Positions 24,776 to 36,900 of a stretch of DNA of 64,000 bases are shown in pieces (position 1 is the first letter of the stretch; each line of letters starts with the position of its first letter). The translations under genes and the position numbers were made by a program. The notes under the pieces were generated by a model that was not told where the DNA came from, searched no databases, and saw nothing but the letters and a program-made list of their open reading frames with translations. Source of the stretch: Drosophila persimilis (lineage: Eukaryota > Arthropoda > Insecta > Diptera > Drosophilidae); NCBI RefSeq assembly GCF_003286085.1, contig NW_020825298.1, positions 1,736,001 to 1,800,000 of the forward strand. The letters are read 5' to 3'.

Positions 24776-27006
24776 GTAAGTTTAATTCCGCACCAACGCA
24801 CGATTTGCCCTACATGGTGGGGCACCCATCTGGGGTGCACTGGGGACTGGTGGGGTTTGCGTTGAGTTTTGGTTGGGTTGCTAGTTGGCAGGAGACATGT
24901 TTCAGCTGTCGCCTTGCAGTTGCGGGTCATTGAAAATTTGCTGTTGTTAGCAAATGTCAAAGTCAGACAAGGACCCTGGCACTTGGAGTTGCGTTTGGGG
25001 CTACATAATTGGTACAAACTGGGTGCTTTCGTTGCCAATTGGATTCAGTGATGTTGAATGCTTGCGAACATTTGAAATCAGTTTAGTTTACAATTTATCG
25101 TATCCCAGTAGCTAGTAAAGGAGCAAGGTTAACTTAATTAGTGACCAAAAACGTGTCTTACAGGCTTCCGTCAAATGTACAAACGTTAATTGATAAGTAC
25201 TGAATACTGACTGCCATTTCGAAGTTATTGGTATTCGATATTACTGATGTTTCAATATTGCACTTTTGTGAAAGCTCTTATGCTTAATTTTTCTTTAGTT
25301 GGGCTCGATTTTTCCTAGGATTTTTCAAGGATGCATTCACTCGTTCGATCGCCCACTCACCAAACAGAAACTCGTAGGAGCACACGTTCAAGAATTGTTT
25401 GGCAGTGAAGTTGCATTCCACTCGAGTGCCACTCGCTCTGATTGGCATTCTTTGGCCATGTTTAATGTGGACGTGCGAGTGCAAATATGCACTCGAACGT
25501 GGACACGGATTCTGACTGATTTGTGTCCGTTCTGACCATGGTAACTCCAATTGTCGGGCAATACAAATGCGAATGGCAAATGCCAATTGCTGATCATACA
25601 TTTTTAAATTGTAACCGCTGCACTGGGGCCGGATACCCGCTGTCAATACGGTGAGAGAGTGCGAGAGTGCGAATAAATATTTACAGAGTTTCTGCCAGAG
25701 TCAGGTTCGGGGCTGTTGGTGCTAGCCCTGTTGGTGCAGCGAATTTATGGCCATCTCCTCCCCATCCCCATCAACAAACAAAATTTCTGCAGTGCCAGGC
25801 AAATGCCATCACCGCAGAATAAGCTATAAAAAATTCAAAAATTGAAAACAATTTTTTTCTCTGTTTTTCTTTTGTAATTGCCAACAAAAATATTCACAAT
25901 CAGTGGGGAAAAGTCTGCAGGGGGCTGGGTGCCTTTATGTGGGCCTTTAATTATTGCCATGGCAGCAAAAATTCATTGCATTCCAGTGCTTAAGTCGGGC
26001 AACAACTGGGGCAACTGTAGGGTATTGCGAGCACTCGCTGATACCTAATAATAGGCTTGAATTATGGAACGAATGAAAAACAGGAGGAAAAATAGGTCGG
26101 TCTAACTACCAATCAATCAGTCTTATATTATACATCTATACGAATACAACAGACACTTGTTTGCTAACAGTACAGGGTATCAAAAGTATCAGGCAATGAA
26201 GGCTGCCATTGTCAACCCGTGCATTCAATATATTTTTATTTGTTATATGAATATTGCATATACAACAACATGTCTGATCGAATAGATTTCAGTGTATTGA
26301 TGTTTGAATCTCAATAGTTTTTGAAGTGACTGATACTTTTCATCGATTTTTCATGAAGATTGATATATGATCGGAGAGACTACTGATGGCTGTATATGCA
26401 GCAATCAATCAAAGACGAAAAATGGAGAATTGTGTATATTTTGTCGAGTAAAAGTTTAATTCATTGTAATTGAAATATGTAAAGTTATAAAATCTGTACA
26501 TCTTTATAATCCATCAAATCAAAGTCATAATTGTTTGACCATTAAATTAGCCAAAAGTTGGTGCCAAAATAAGTTTTGAGGGTTGAAACAGTCAGAGAAA
26601 CAAGCATCAAAATGTACAAATATTTACCCCAAACAGAGAACAAATCTAATGAAGCAACAAACGCAAATAAATAAATGTTAAAAAGGAGGATGAAAAGCAA
26701 ACCTCAAAGAAAAATGTTTGCATAAAAATGAATGAAACAAATAAATGCGAGTTCTTGTTTGTGGCTGCGGAAAAGCCAAACAAAATAATTCATTTTATTG
26801 CATTGCAAAGGAGATTTGTGAATAGAAGCCCGACTTGCGGCATCGTTGCTCTGTTCCGGCTTTGTATTTGTGTGGTGCAGTTGCAAGGAAGCAGGGTAGT
26901 GGTAGTGTAGAGCAGGGCAGGGTACGGGTACGGCAACCACTTGACTGTGGGATGCCTCACAGCTTATCACTTTATCCTGATTTATGCCTGCTTTATCGCA
27001 CCACAG
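24776..27006 (+). other. Intron 3 of the R7BP-like gene (2.2 kb)
   Basis: The intron runs from GTAAGT to TTATCGCACCACAG. No exon, RNA gene or mobile element is apparent inside it. Confidence 0.7.
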
Positions 27007-27183
27007 AGAACCGCGCGGGGCCCTCGAACCTGGGGAATGTCATAAGCCAAATATTGTTGTGCAAACAATTTACGCCCGACTTCAATGAGGAGGAATTGTG
27101 CAGCATCACAAAAGACTCGCAGGACATTGCCGTTCTACTCTCCGAACTGCAGGAGTACATGCCACAACATGAGGCATATTTGG
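27007..27183 (+). CDS. RGS7BP: R7BP/RGS7BP homologue, coding exon 4
   Basis: The first two bases complete Glu131; residues 132-189 follow and one base carries over. The sequence starts NRAGPSNLGNVISQILLC and includes an acidic stretch, DFNEEELCSITKDSQDIAVL, then LLSELQEYMPQHEAYL. Mammalian R7BP has, at this position, a region with the similar helix MKNLLSKLRETMP close to the C-terminal tail. The donor is TTTGG/GTGAGT. The phase agrees with both neighbours, which is strong support for the intron positions. I chose the acceptor CCACAG/AGAACC rather than ACAGAG/AACC because only the former keeps frame. Confidence 0.88.
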
Positions 27184-27513
27184 GTGAGTACGCGTATGCG
27201 CAGGCTCCCTGTTACTTCTGCTGCTGCTGCTGTTGCACTGCCATCGTCGTGCACTTTGATATTTAGCCAAGGCCCGACGGTAGTGACACTCAGCGGAGAC
27301 GAGACCGGAGGCCGTTGGGCAAACAAAATTGTATAGCATACAAAAAAGGCCAAAGCGGGGACGTCGACGGCGACGGCGATGGCGATGGCGACCCAGCCAT
27401 TAGTGTAAATGTGTTTCTCCGTTTGTCCTGTTGTATTCTGTATTCAGGGACTCACACAGCCTCATTCATTAATCAAACTAAATGCTGGCTACTCTTTCAC
27501 TTGCTGTTTGCAG
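27184..27513 (+). other. Intron 4 of the R7BP-like gene (330 bp)
   Basis: The intron runs from GTGAGT to TTGCTGTTTGCAG. It contains CTGCTGCTGCTG near 27218 and a GGCGAC/GGCGAT hexamer run at about 27361-27392. Confidence 0.75.
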
Positions 27514-27626
27514 AAAGGAACGCAGCCCTGGACACCACTGGACCCTGGCAGGCCAAGAGGCGCCAAAACTATATCTGCAAGAACATGAGCCTACTGTGCT
27601 GCGTCTCAAGGCCCAACTATCTCTGA
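27514..27626 (+). CDS. RGS7BP: R7BP/RGS7BP homologue, last coding exon with Cys-Cys tail
   Basis: The exon completes Glu190 and codes residues 191-226 and TGA. The tail holds a basic cluster (QAKRRQNYICKN) followed by MSLLCC, with cysteines at 211, 218 and 219. Mammalian R7BP ends with a polybasic run and a Cys-Cys pair (RRRKRRFFGLCC) that is palmitoylated and drives shuttling between plasma membrane and nucleus. The same layout here strongly supports the family assignment and predicts the same lipid anchor. The fly tail has seven residues after the pair (VSRPNYL). The 3' UTR continues to at least 27.83 kb. Confidence 0.88.
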
Positions 27627-27824
27627 GAGCAGGCCGACAGTGTTTAAGCTCCAGAAATGGTTCCCAAAACACAGCCGCACTCATACTCTACTTATATCAA
27701 TTACTAAGCTAAGACTAAGATATATACCATATAATACTTAACAATAGAACATGTTACAAAAGGATGTACAACCCTCTAGAAGGAGAAGAAACAGAGTCAG
27801 AAGAAGTTTCAGAAGTGAGCCAGA

Positions 27825-27830
27825 AATAAA
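27825..27830 (+). terminator. Candidate poly(A) signal of the R7BP-like gene
   Basis: AATAAA lies about 200 bp after the stop codon of the R7BP-like gene. Further AATAAA words occur downstream (about 28.58, 29.56 and 29.74 kb), so longer 3' UTRs are possible. These would overlap the minus-strand gene at 28.26-28.77 kb. Confidence 0.45.
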
Positions 27831-28257
27831 AGAAGGATCAGAGGAAGGAGTTACCCAATTAGCATTGTACTATAATCAAAGGAAGTGCAAAGGACGCAAT
27901 GTTTATCTTCGTGTGTATAATCAAAGTTAATTATGCTGCATATACAATATTAATGTAAAACGAATTACAAAAAAACGATATAGATATATTCATATATAGA
28001 GAATTTCAGCTATTAGAGTTCAGCAAACATTTATGGAGAATACAATTAGCATATAAAGCCAGTTAAGACTTTTTAGGCCTGTAAATGACAGTCACTGTAA
28101 ACTTACACATTATTTATCATATACTAAAGTTATCTAAATACATAAATCCTTGAGTTAACATTACGATTAGGCTGAGGCTGAGGTCGGGCAGGACTTGGTG
28201 CTGGGAGCAAGGCAGTTAGGTTGTAGTTCCATACGAATATGAATGTAGCCTTCGTAA

Positions 28258-28285
28258 TTAAGTTGAAAGCCTCGGCAGGCACGTG
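28258..28285 (-). CDS. Small unrecognised spliced gene, exon 3
   Basis: After an acceptor with a nine-T run (GCTTTTTTTTTAG), the frame fixed by exons 1-2 reads TCLPRLST and stops at 28258-28260, for a 44-residue product. If the 53-bp intron 28338-28286 is kept, the same frame reads on without a stop to 28167 and gives a 92-residue product containing RACRGFQLNYEGYIHIR. That second reading looks coding in composition, so which form is real is open. Confidence 0.35.
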
Positions 28286-28338
28286 CTAAAAAAAAAGCAA
28301 TAAAACACAGTCTTGTTAAATCAAACACTGAAACATAC

Positions 28339-28415
28339 TCCTTAGCAAATAGAATTTTATTCGGAATGTCTCTAGGTTTCTGTTTGATCATTTCAGGGTT
28401 TTCAAAGCACAGTAC
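28339..28415 (-). CDS. Small unrecognised spliced gene, exon 2
   Basis: A very strong acceptor (pyrimidine run ending TTTTTTTAG) is followed by codons for VLCFENPEMIKQKPRDIPNK and ILFAK, then the donor AAGGA/GTATGT. The segment starts in phase 0 and ends in phase 2. I do not recognise a family or domain. The peptide is basic and has no signal or membrane segment in the spliced form. Confidence 0.45.
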
Positions 28416-28735
28416 CTAAAAAAACAAACAAAAAACAAAAAAACAACAACAACAAACGAGCAACATGTGACCAATGAAAATATAACTAAACAAAGGATGA
28501 ACAATCCATTTTATTCAATCAAATATTCATACCATTAAATATAATAAAACACAAATCCCGTGGACAGACATAAATAAGCAAACAATAAATTTCAATCAAC
28601 AAAGTTTTTGTAAATTGAAATGAAACAAAATTAGGTTCCCGCAAAAGTTCAAAATAATCGCAACACGTTTTTTCAAGTAGTCACAAAATGAAATAATATT
28701 ATGGGTCAATTAGTAGTGTTTTGTGGAGGACTTAC

Positions 28736-28765
28736 AGCAAATTTCCTCCGTTTTCCGTTTTCCAT
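28736..28765 (-). CDS. Small unrecognised spliced gene, exon 1
   Basis: The gene is complement(join(28258..28285,28339..28415,28736..28765)). Exon 1 codes MENGKRRKFA from an ATG with a good fly context (GAAAAATGG) and ends in phase 0 at GCT/GTAAGT. Intron 1 is 320 bp and intron 2 is 53 bp. The gene lies tail-to-tail with the R7BP-like gene and within reach of its possible longer 3' UTR, so antisense pairing between the transcripts is possible. Support is from splice-site quality, phase agreement and start context; I recognise no homologue. Confidence 0.4.
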
Positions 28766-31700
28766 TTTTCAGGTATTCGCCATATATGTATTTAAGCTGA
28801 CTTTCCCGCTTCCCCATGCAAATGTAACGCAGTTATTTTCATTAAACTGACTCGACGAAATGCTGCCTGAAATAATAAAATGCAGCAGTCGGTTGCAAAT
28901 GAATTTATTGCAAGGTCGAAATGAATAATTATGTGTTTATTGTGTGTTCGGTTGCATTGAGAAGGCATTAAAATAGTACCAATTATATTTTGTTTTGCAA
29001 ATTAAAATATGCTTTTAAAGACCGGATAAACTCGGTTTGATTTTAAAAATTTACGTGCATTTTTGTTCCGTATGTTCTGCATACTTAATGCCAATTAATT
29101 GAACGATATAAACTGAACTGCTGGGAGCTGGGCAGATTTCAGCATTATAAATCAATTTTCAGGCCAATGAAAAACAAAAATCTCTATCGCAAACCGCGCT
29201 GCAGCAGACAATGGAATTGTAAAAGTCTGTAAGAATCCCTGAAACACAATGAGACAAGTGCATGGCAAATGTTTGTAAAATGTTTGAGCTCAACAATGGA
29301 TACAAACATATATATACCTACTTCAACTACTACGAGAAAAAACAGAGTACAGAGAAATTCCATACGTATAAAAAATATAATAATATATATTTATTTATTG
29401 ATTCGATTCGATTGTAGGCATAAATCAAACACCAAACAAATTTACACGTCTTTATAGAGGATAGAGTTCGATAGAATGTTTATGATATTGATAATTATTT
29501 ATCTGTATATGAATGTATATTGCTTAGATCGTTGAATTAAGTATTCCATCAAACCAAATAAAGCAACAACTCGTGATTGTTATATGATATTCATATAAGG
29601 ATTATCTGTATGTATTTACTAAATGTTTGTTCTTGTTGTTTGCAACCAAATGCCATTGAGAAGCAACGCGAAAACTCACACAGAAACACTAGCAACAAAT
29701 AAAAACCGAAAAACAAAACTGGGTACCAATCAAATATAAATAAAGCTATTTTTAGAGAAACAAAAACATAGAAGGTTTTCTTTACTCTTTACTTTCCGTT
29801 TCCTTTAAGCCTTGAACAAATCGAGGAAAGACTGCTGTTAGCAGCAGCCCTTCTCTGGGGCGAAAAGCGTTAAATTGCGGGCCAACGTGTAACGCAAAAT
29901 TTATTATACTTCATAAAAGAGCGATTAATGTTTATAGATGTGATTTTATCACGAAAACCCATGCCACGATATAAGGGTATACGAGTAAGTATTAAAACAT
30001 GGGGATTTTGATGGTGGGAATGGGTGTTACCACTTTCAGAGCACTTTCAGGGTATTCCGTTTCAGACGCTTTGTTCAAATTGGTTGATTTATTTATTTTA
30101 TATATTCTAAATAGGTGTTGCTTGCTTAAAAATGTTATTAAAGAGGTTAAATCACCTTTTTCCCCAAAGAATCAAATTATTCTCACCTCAATAAATTCGA
30201 CCATTTTCTTTTCGTTTTTATTGTTCCACGTAATCCTTATATACTCTTCTATATGTATTCCCATTACATCAGCTGCATAAAATGGCTAAGCTAAAATACT
30301 TCAGGGCCTGCCAGGCAGTCTACGTGCCAAGGCATTAAGGGCCAGCCAACGTGTTCGACAATAGATACGTCTTAATCAATCTTAAACTGATGTCAGCTTC
30401 CTAAGAAGCCTTCTTCGTGTTTATTTTAAACGCACTTTCAGGCAGCTTCAGATAAGCTCAGTACTCGCGGAGAGTACACAGATGTAGAGGGAGCTCGGTT
30501 TAAAAGTTGCAGCCAGGAGCCAGGAGGCAGGACACCGGCAAATGCAAATTGCATGGTCACGTAGGTACGGCGTCAAGAACTCTATGTAAATTAGTTGAAA
30601 AAGTTGTACGAAAGCGTGCTTGCGATTGCCTTTTGATGTGGTTACTGGTGTGGGATCGGGGCCTTGGGGCTTGGCTTTGGGTTTGGTTGAAACAAGCCTA
30701 CAAACTCGACCTCCATCGACTACGTGCCGCCCTTTCCAAAATGCTTCATTCACCGCACACACTTCGACACCTTCGTCGTTTCGATGGCATACCTGTGGTT
30801 GCGACTCCTACAGTGGCGCTGGCTGCCACAGCAACAGCGACGCGATACGGCTTATCTTTCAGTCAGACGTGAGGTGTTAATAGATTTACGTGGCTGACGT
30901 GCGTTCGTGTGGCACCAGCATTGAGAAATGTACTTGCCACAATTCAAGTCCCAGTTCTCGTACTCGAGCGCTCTGCTGAGGACTGAGGACTGAGGACTGC
31001 CTGCGGCTCCCAATGACAATGGGGCACGCATGCCATGCCATACCACTTGCGCCTCATTATGCCCCACAATGAAATGAAAATAAAAAGTAAAACAGCCGAA
31101 AATAAGGAAGAGAAAGATTTGCAATTCAAAGTAAAAAGAAAAGAAAGAAGGGAAAACAAAGAAAGTTAAAACAGCAGAAATACAACAGACGATGGCGTCA
31201 AAAGTTGGCTAAGCAAAACGGAAGTTGACATTATTTTTATTTTCCCTCGTTTTTTATTTCTCTTTTTGGAAGTCTGTGGGGCACAAGGGTTCAGTGGAGT
31301 GTAGGTGAGTGGCCAGCATACAAGTTGCTCCAAGCTCCTACTGTGAATATATATAGTATATATCTCCCTCTATATACATATATATATATATGTATGTATG
31401 TATTTATGTGCGCTCACAACCAAAATAAATGCCAACAAGGATAATTCTGCTCTAATCCGATTTAGTGCGTTACCCGACGGCGGCTTCTGGCTGAACCTGG
31501 ACCCTCCCAAAACCCTCTTGATTATGTGCCGCTTTGGTCCTTCCTCTGCAGAGTCCTGGCTTCAGCCAAACAATGCCCTCCCTGGCCAATGTCCTGGGCA
31601 CTTAAGAGCCAGCTGATGCTGGTTAGCTGGCCAGCGAAATGGTTTCCATACAATGGGGCACGTCTTTGTGAGTTTGTTCAGCTTAAATCTTGGTAAGCCC

Positions 31701-33944
31701 CGCAAAGGCGTAGTACAAAAGAGTTTTGTAAAACTACTTTATCAAACATTATTGAGTTGTAAGTTGTACAAATTCTAGAAGTCAAGAAAGTGCTTTCGTT
31801 ATGTGTTAGTTTTTATTTTCATTTATTACATGGTTAATTTGCACATAAACTCTGATTGAAATGTTTTGAAAGATCTCTTCCAGAGATATGTTTATCTTTC
31901 TGTGCGAACATTTCAGGGAATATTTTCTGTGTTTTCTTTTCGATGGAAATGTTTTTTCCTAGGAATGCTTTTGTTCTCCGAGTTAATCTAAATTTTTCAG
32001 TTTTCTAGTCTTATTTAAACCACAAAATTTTAACCACGTCTCTCTATAATTCCACCCATTGTTCATCCTTCTATGTTTTCTGTGTTTTCCCCTGAACATT
32101 TGTATGTGAGGACCCTCTGTCTCTGTGATTGGTGGGTCGGCGTTGCCTTCTCCAACAAACTCCTGACTTTTTAATGTTGTTTGATGCGTCTCGTGGCGGT
32201 CCACTTTTTTTGTAGCTGTCGTTTCGGTATTCCCTTTCATTGTTTTTGTTCGCTTAAAAATTAAAAACATAATTTTCATGTAGCCATTCGCCAGCTCTTT
32301 GCATAATTGAATACCATGGTCGACCAGAATGACAGTGCAGTCCCCAGTCTCACTTCCAGACCACGAGCTAACTTATTGACTGGGAGTTTGAGTCTGTCTG
32401 TGTCTGTGCGTGTGGGCTGCGGCTTTTGTGTGCTTCAGTGGACGGATCCGGGGGCCCCAGCCAACTGCGGTCTTTAAGACAAAACGCCGAGGCTATTGTA
32501 CAAATAAGCACAGCCAAATCTGTCTCAGACGGCTGCAATTGCTCAGAGTAGTAGCCCATCGAACTGGGGCGAATAAAATGAGAATGAAAATCGAGCGCTG
32601 ACCCCAGTTTTCCACCAGTCTGCGCCTCATCATATGCTATCTTATCAGAGTACATAAATCGAGAGTTCGACAGCGACTTAAAGCTGAAATCGACTTAGGA
32701 ATTTAATGAGAGTGGAGGACAGGCTTCCGGTAATGCCAAACCGGCACACGTGCCCTATACGCAATAAAACTCAAGCGATAGCTAATCATCGGGGAGGAGG
32801 ATTGATTACGGAAACTCTTAAAGTCATTAAATAAAGTACACGTTTTTGGAGAGGTAAACTCCATAATCTTTGTAAAGAAATATGTTTAAATATAAAATAT
32901 CCAGTCTTTTTAGAATCGGTACACTAAAATCTAGCAGGGCTTTTGCTTGACACACTTTCCTTTGCCTTTGGATGGCTGTCTCCTGTCTTGAGGAACGCGC
33001 ATCACCGGGATGCCTCCGAATCAGTTTGGAAAAGCTAAAACCATTTCACTTTACGCCCGAAAATGCCACAGTTCAGTTTCGTTCTTGGCTTCTTCCCCGC
33101 TTAGAAATGCACAAAGGAATTCCCCAGCAGCAGAGCCCACTCAAGGGGAGAGTGGCTGGGAAGTTAAAAATGCATTCGTGCTGCTCCTTTTGTGAGTTTT
33201 GCGAATTGCATGCGATAAACTTTATAATTCAATTGTGGTTCTGTGCCTCATGTCGTGTTTCAAAGCCCGCGCGCACCCATGCTCATACCCGTACAGAACG
33301 TGTGGGAAATTCGAAATTCGTTATTTTAATTCGGAATTAAAGCACTTGTAGCTCAACCACAAAAACCACCAACTTAATTCGGCCAGGTTGTTGGGTGGTG
33401 CATCAAACCAGAGCAGTTTCAAGCACATATCCGAGTATGTGCGTGTTCTGTGGAATCAACAAATAAATAACAGTACGTACACTTGTAGACTCGATGGGCA
33501 ACCAAATATTCCACCTGACATTCTTTGGTCAGGTTGAGGTTGGGGTGACCCCACATTATTAGTATGTCAATTGTAATTAAGCCCTGCTCTTCACCTGTCA
33601 TATGTATCTTAGTGACATTCCTTCGGCATTGAGTATTGGTGTACATTAGGAGATTATAATTAATGTGCTTATGTGTCTAGGTAGGAAAGCAATTAGGAGA
33701 CTGAAGGAACATTAAAAACGATTGTATCTAACGATTATATGAAGGTACAATATTACTTAGCTTAGAATTTCTAGAGTTACGGAATAAAAAGTATATTCTG
33801 ATTTTCATTCTCTTCAATCATCTACGGATATTCTTATCAATTGATATATTCTTACAAAAATATTAAAGCTATTCGAATCAAAAATAATTTGTTAAAAATA
33901 ACGATTAATTATTTTTTTGATAAAGTTCAATTCTAGACTACTGT

Positions 33945-33956
33945 CCACTAGATGGC
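33945..33956 (+). promoter_or_regulatory. CTCF-like core motif
   Basis: CCACTAGATGGC matches the CTCF core consensus CCASYAGRKGGC at all twelve positions. It sits in gene-free DNA. One 12-mer in 64 kb of both strands with this degeneracy is only mildly unexpected, so binding is a hypothesis. Confidence 0.3.
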
Positions 33957-36900
33957 CACAGACCACAGGGTGACGCATGTTACCTATTTCAGCAGGTACG
34001 TCAACCGTTAAAGCTTGAGTGTACTAAGCTTTCGGTTGGGTTTGTGCATTGGCTAAACGAGCGCTTTTGTAGCTAATAGCTTTTATCCGTTGGTAAATTT
34101 GAAACAGTGCAAATCTTACCGAAAAAAAAAAACGATTAATGGACACCGGTCTTGCTTTTAATTGCCGAAATTATTTTCGAAAACATTTTTTTGAGAAAAT
34201 GTTCATATTCCTGTTTATGGGTATTTTATCCCATCCCATAACATTTAAACATGTGTGATTGAAACGGACACAAAATTGTATCCCATCTGACTTGGTTTTT
34301 TTTATATAAGAAATATCATTGGCTTAGACGAGTATTTCACGTATTTAAAAACCATATTGTATTTACTCTGGCTATGCGATAATTATTCCCTCCAAAACTC
34401 ATTTCGCTCAGCATTTACATATTCTCCCACAAATGTTCCTATGCAATGTTACACCCCACAGATTTGCACAGCTGGGGTCCGGGTAATACCTCCGAGGCAC
34501 CAACCGCACACTTAAATACACTCAGATACAAGTTCAAACACCTGCTAAAGTTCAAAACACCAACAGCAACAGTACAAACAAACAAACAAATGAGGGCTAA
34601 ATAAGGGAAAATATGAAGTGCCCAATGCGCCGGCATATGCTAACTCTAAAATTTCAATGCGGAACATTAACCCAAGGCTGTCGCCCCCTACTCGCCACGC
34701 ATTCTCGTTCCTGGCAAAAGTTCCAAGGACCATGGTCGGTCACTCGGATGTCTGCCTGAACTTTGAGCATTCACTTGGGGAGGCATCATCGTCTAAGCCA
34801 ATTGCAATGTTGTCAAGGATGGCGATGACTCATTCATGTAATGGGGGTCGTTTAATTTAAAGATTTCAAATATTTTGGATGCATATTGTGATACACTTCT
34901 GAAAGTATTCAATTCAACATAAATATCTACAGACCCCCCTTGAGCCGCTGATTAAATCAGCTCTCGACACGCCACTGGTAGGCACGTTTTTATGCCTTTT
35001 ACGAAGGAGAAAAGAGTTTATGCGACCAGGAAGTTGCTCGTAATTCTGTTTCCGCTTGATTTACAAATATTTGTATGGCAAAACATTTTTCAACATTTCT
35101 GCGGGCGAGTATAAAAAAGAAAGAATAGCAAATGCCAAATAAAACAAAAACAAATCAAAAGCAAATTCATAAAAAAGTTGTTGAACTGTTTCTGGGAAAA
35201 CTATTTTTGTGGTCAGTTGGCTCCGTTCAACGAGAGATGTTGGCGATTGAATCTCATTGATGGGTTAAAGGATGGTGCGAAAGAAATTTTGGTAAAGTTT
35301 CAAATGTCCGAGAAAATATGGCAGAATATTCAGTATAACCTTAAAACCCCCATTCACTTTCCGACAAATACTTTCATTACCTTCCTTATAGATAGTTTGT
35401 CTATGTAGATATTTAAGTGCACCTTCTAGTCTGTAAATAACAGCCTCGAGAGGCAAATATACTGACTGTTTGCAGTTGAAACTTAAGTCAAATTTCTCTT
35501 TGTAAATTTTAATAATAATTCTGCCAATAAAAAGGTTACCTACCTCACAGAAATGACACTGAGAAATCCGAAGAGAGAGCAATGGAGAAACAAACCATTT
35601 CTGTCGATGGGCGACCCTGGCATCCGTTTGTGCCCTTCCACCCACTCGTCCTTGCAGTTGTGTAAACGAATAATAGAACAACGGCTTATGGCTCGGTTTA
35701 GAGTGTATTTGTTTTCCAGTTGTCTGCCGGCAGGTCCATTAGAACCGAAAGTTGCAAACAGGTAACAGGTGGCCCAAATAGACCCGGCTACGGCTACGGC
35801 CAGCTACATTTAGTACTTACTTCGGTTTCGGCATTATCATTGTTTTTAGCAGTTTACTTTGGCTCCAGCGTCGGAGGTCATAATGTATGCTACACTATTT
35901 GCCCAGAGCCAACAAGGACGAAGGTACCATGTGGGTGTTTTGCTTCTATTCGTATAGGGTATTCTTTCAAAGGAATAGTTTGTTGTTTTGATGGGGGGCT
36001 CGTAATGAATATGGGAGAGTGAAGATTATAAAAGTAAATTAAATAAATGATTATTTAATCAGCAATTCCTTTAAGCTGTAACACCTGTAGGGTGCCATTG
36101 GAAGCCCTCAACTGAAACCTGAAATGTTGCCCTTTCTCAAAGTCATCCTGTAAGTGTATTTAAGATTTGTTGTCTCCCAGATATCTTTATTTCCTTTGCA
36201 GCCATTTGTTTAGTTTAGTTTATAGTCTGTTTTGGGGTAAGTTTCCCTAGTTCTGTCTGGAACGACAAGGAAGTGCAGTCATTGGACTGCCAGCTTGTCT
36301 GCTTATTTGCTTATTTGTTTGCGCCATCCTTGTGTCGTCGTTTGACTTTCTGGTTCCTGTCTGCAGTGGGGAGGAGTTTTATGAGCGCCCTTTATGAGTT
36401 GGTTACTGGCAAATGACAGGCCAGTTGTAGTTTTCAAGTTGACAGTGGGAAAGTTTTATAATTTGCATGTCAGTCTGGCAAAATACTTTGGCGGACCATT
36501 AATAATCAAAGCTCGTGAACCACTGACAGCCACTGCCTGTTGCTCCATCTGCACCTGCATGCTGCTCAGGCATTCATCATTCCGCCGAGTGGAGTCGAGC
36601 GGAGTCGAGTCCTAGGGTGCTGCAGTCCTTTGACAGGCGAAATGCATTTGCAGCGCTCACTCAAACGCATTAATCACCCGCAAAATTCGACGCTCCGCTC
36701 GTTTGATGGCAACAAATCTTGCGCAAATTTACGCAAACATTGGCGCCTGGCAACCCCAGCTCCAGATCTGGCTTGGGGCTTGAGGCTTGGGTTTGGGTTC
36801 GGCTTGCACAAATGCCAACGCCAGCGGCTCACAAATCAGTTGCTACTTATCGTTATCGTGCAGGTCCTGGTCCCCATCCTGTTCACCATTTTGGTCTCCA

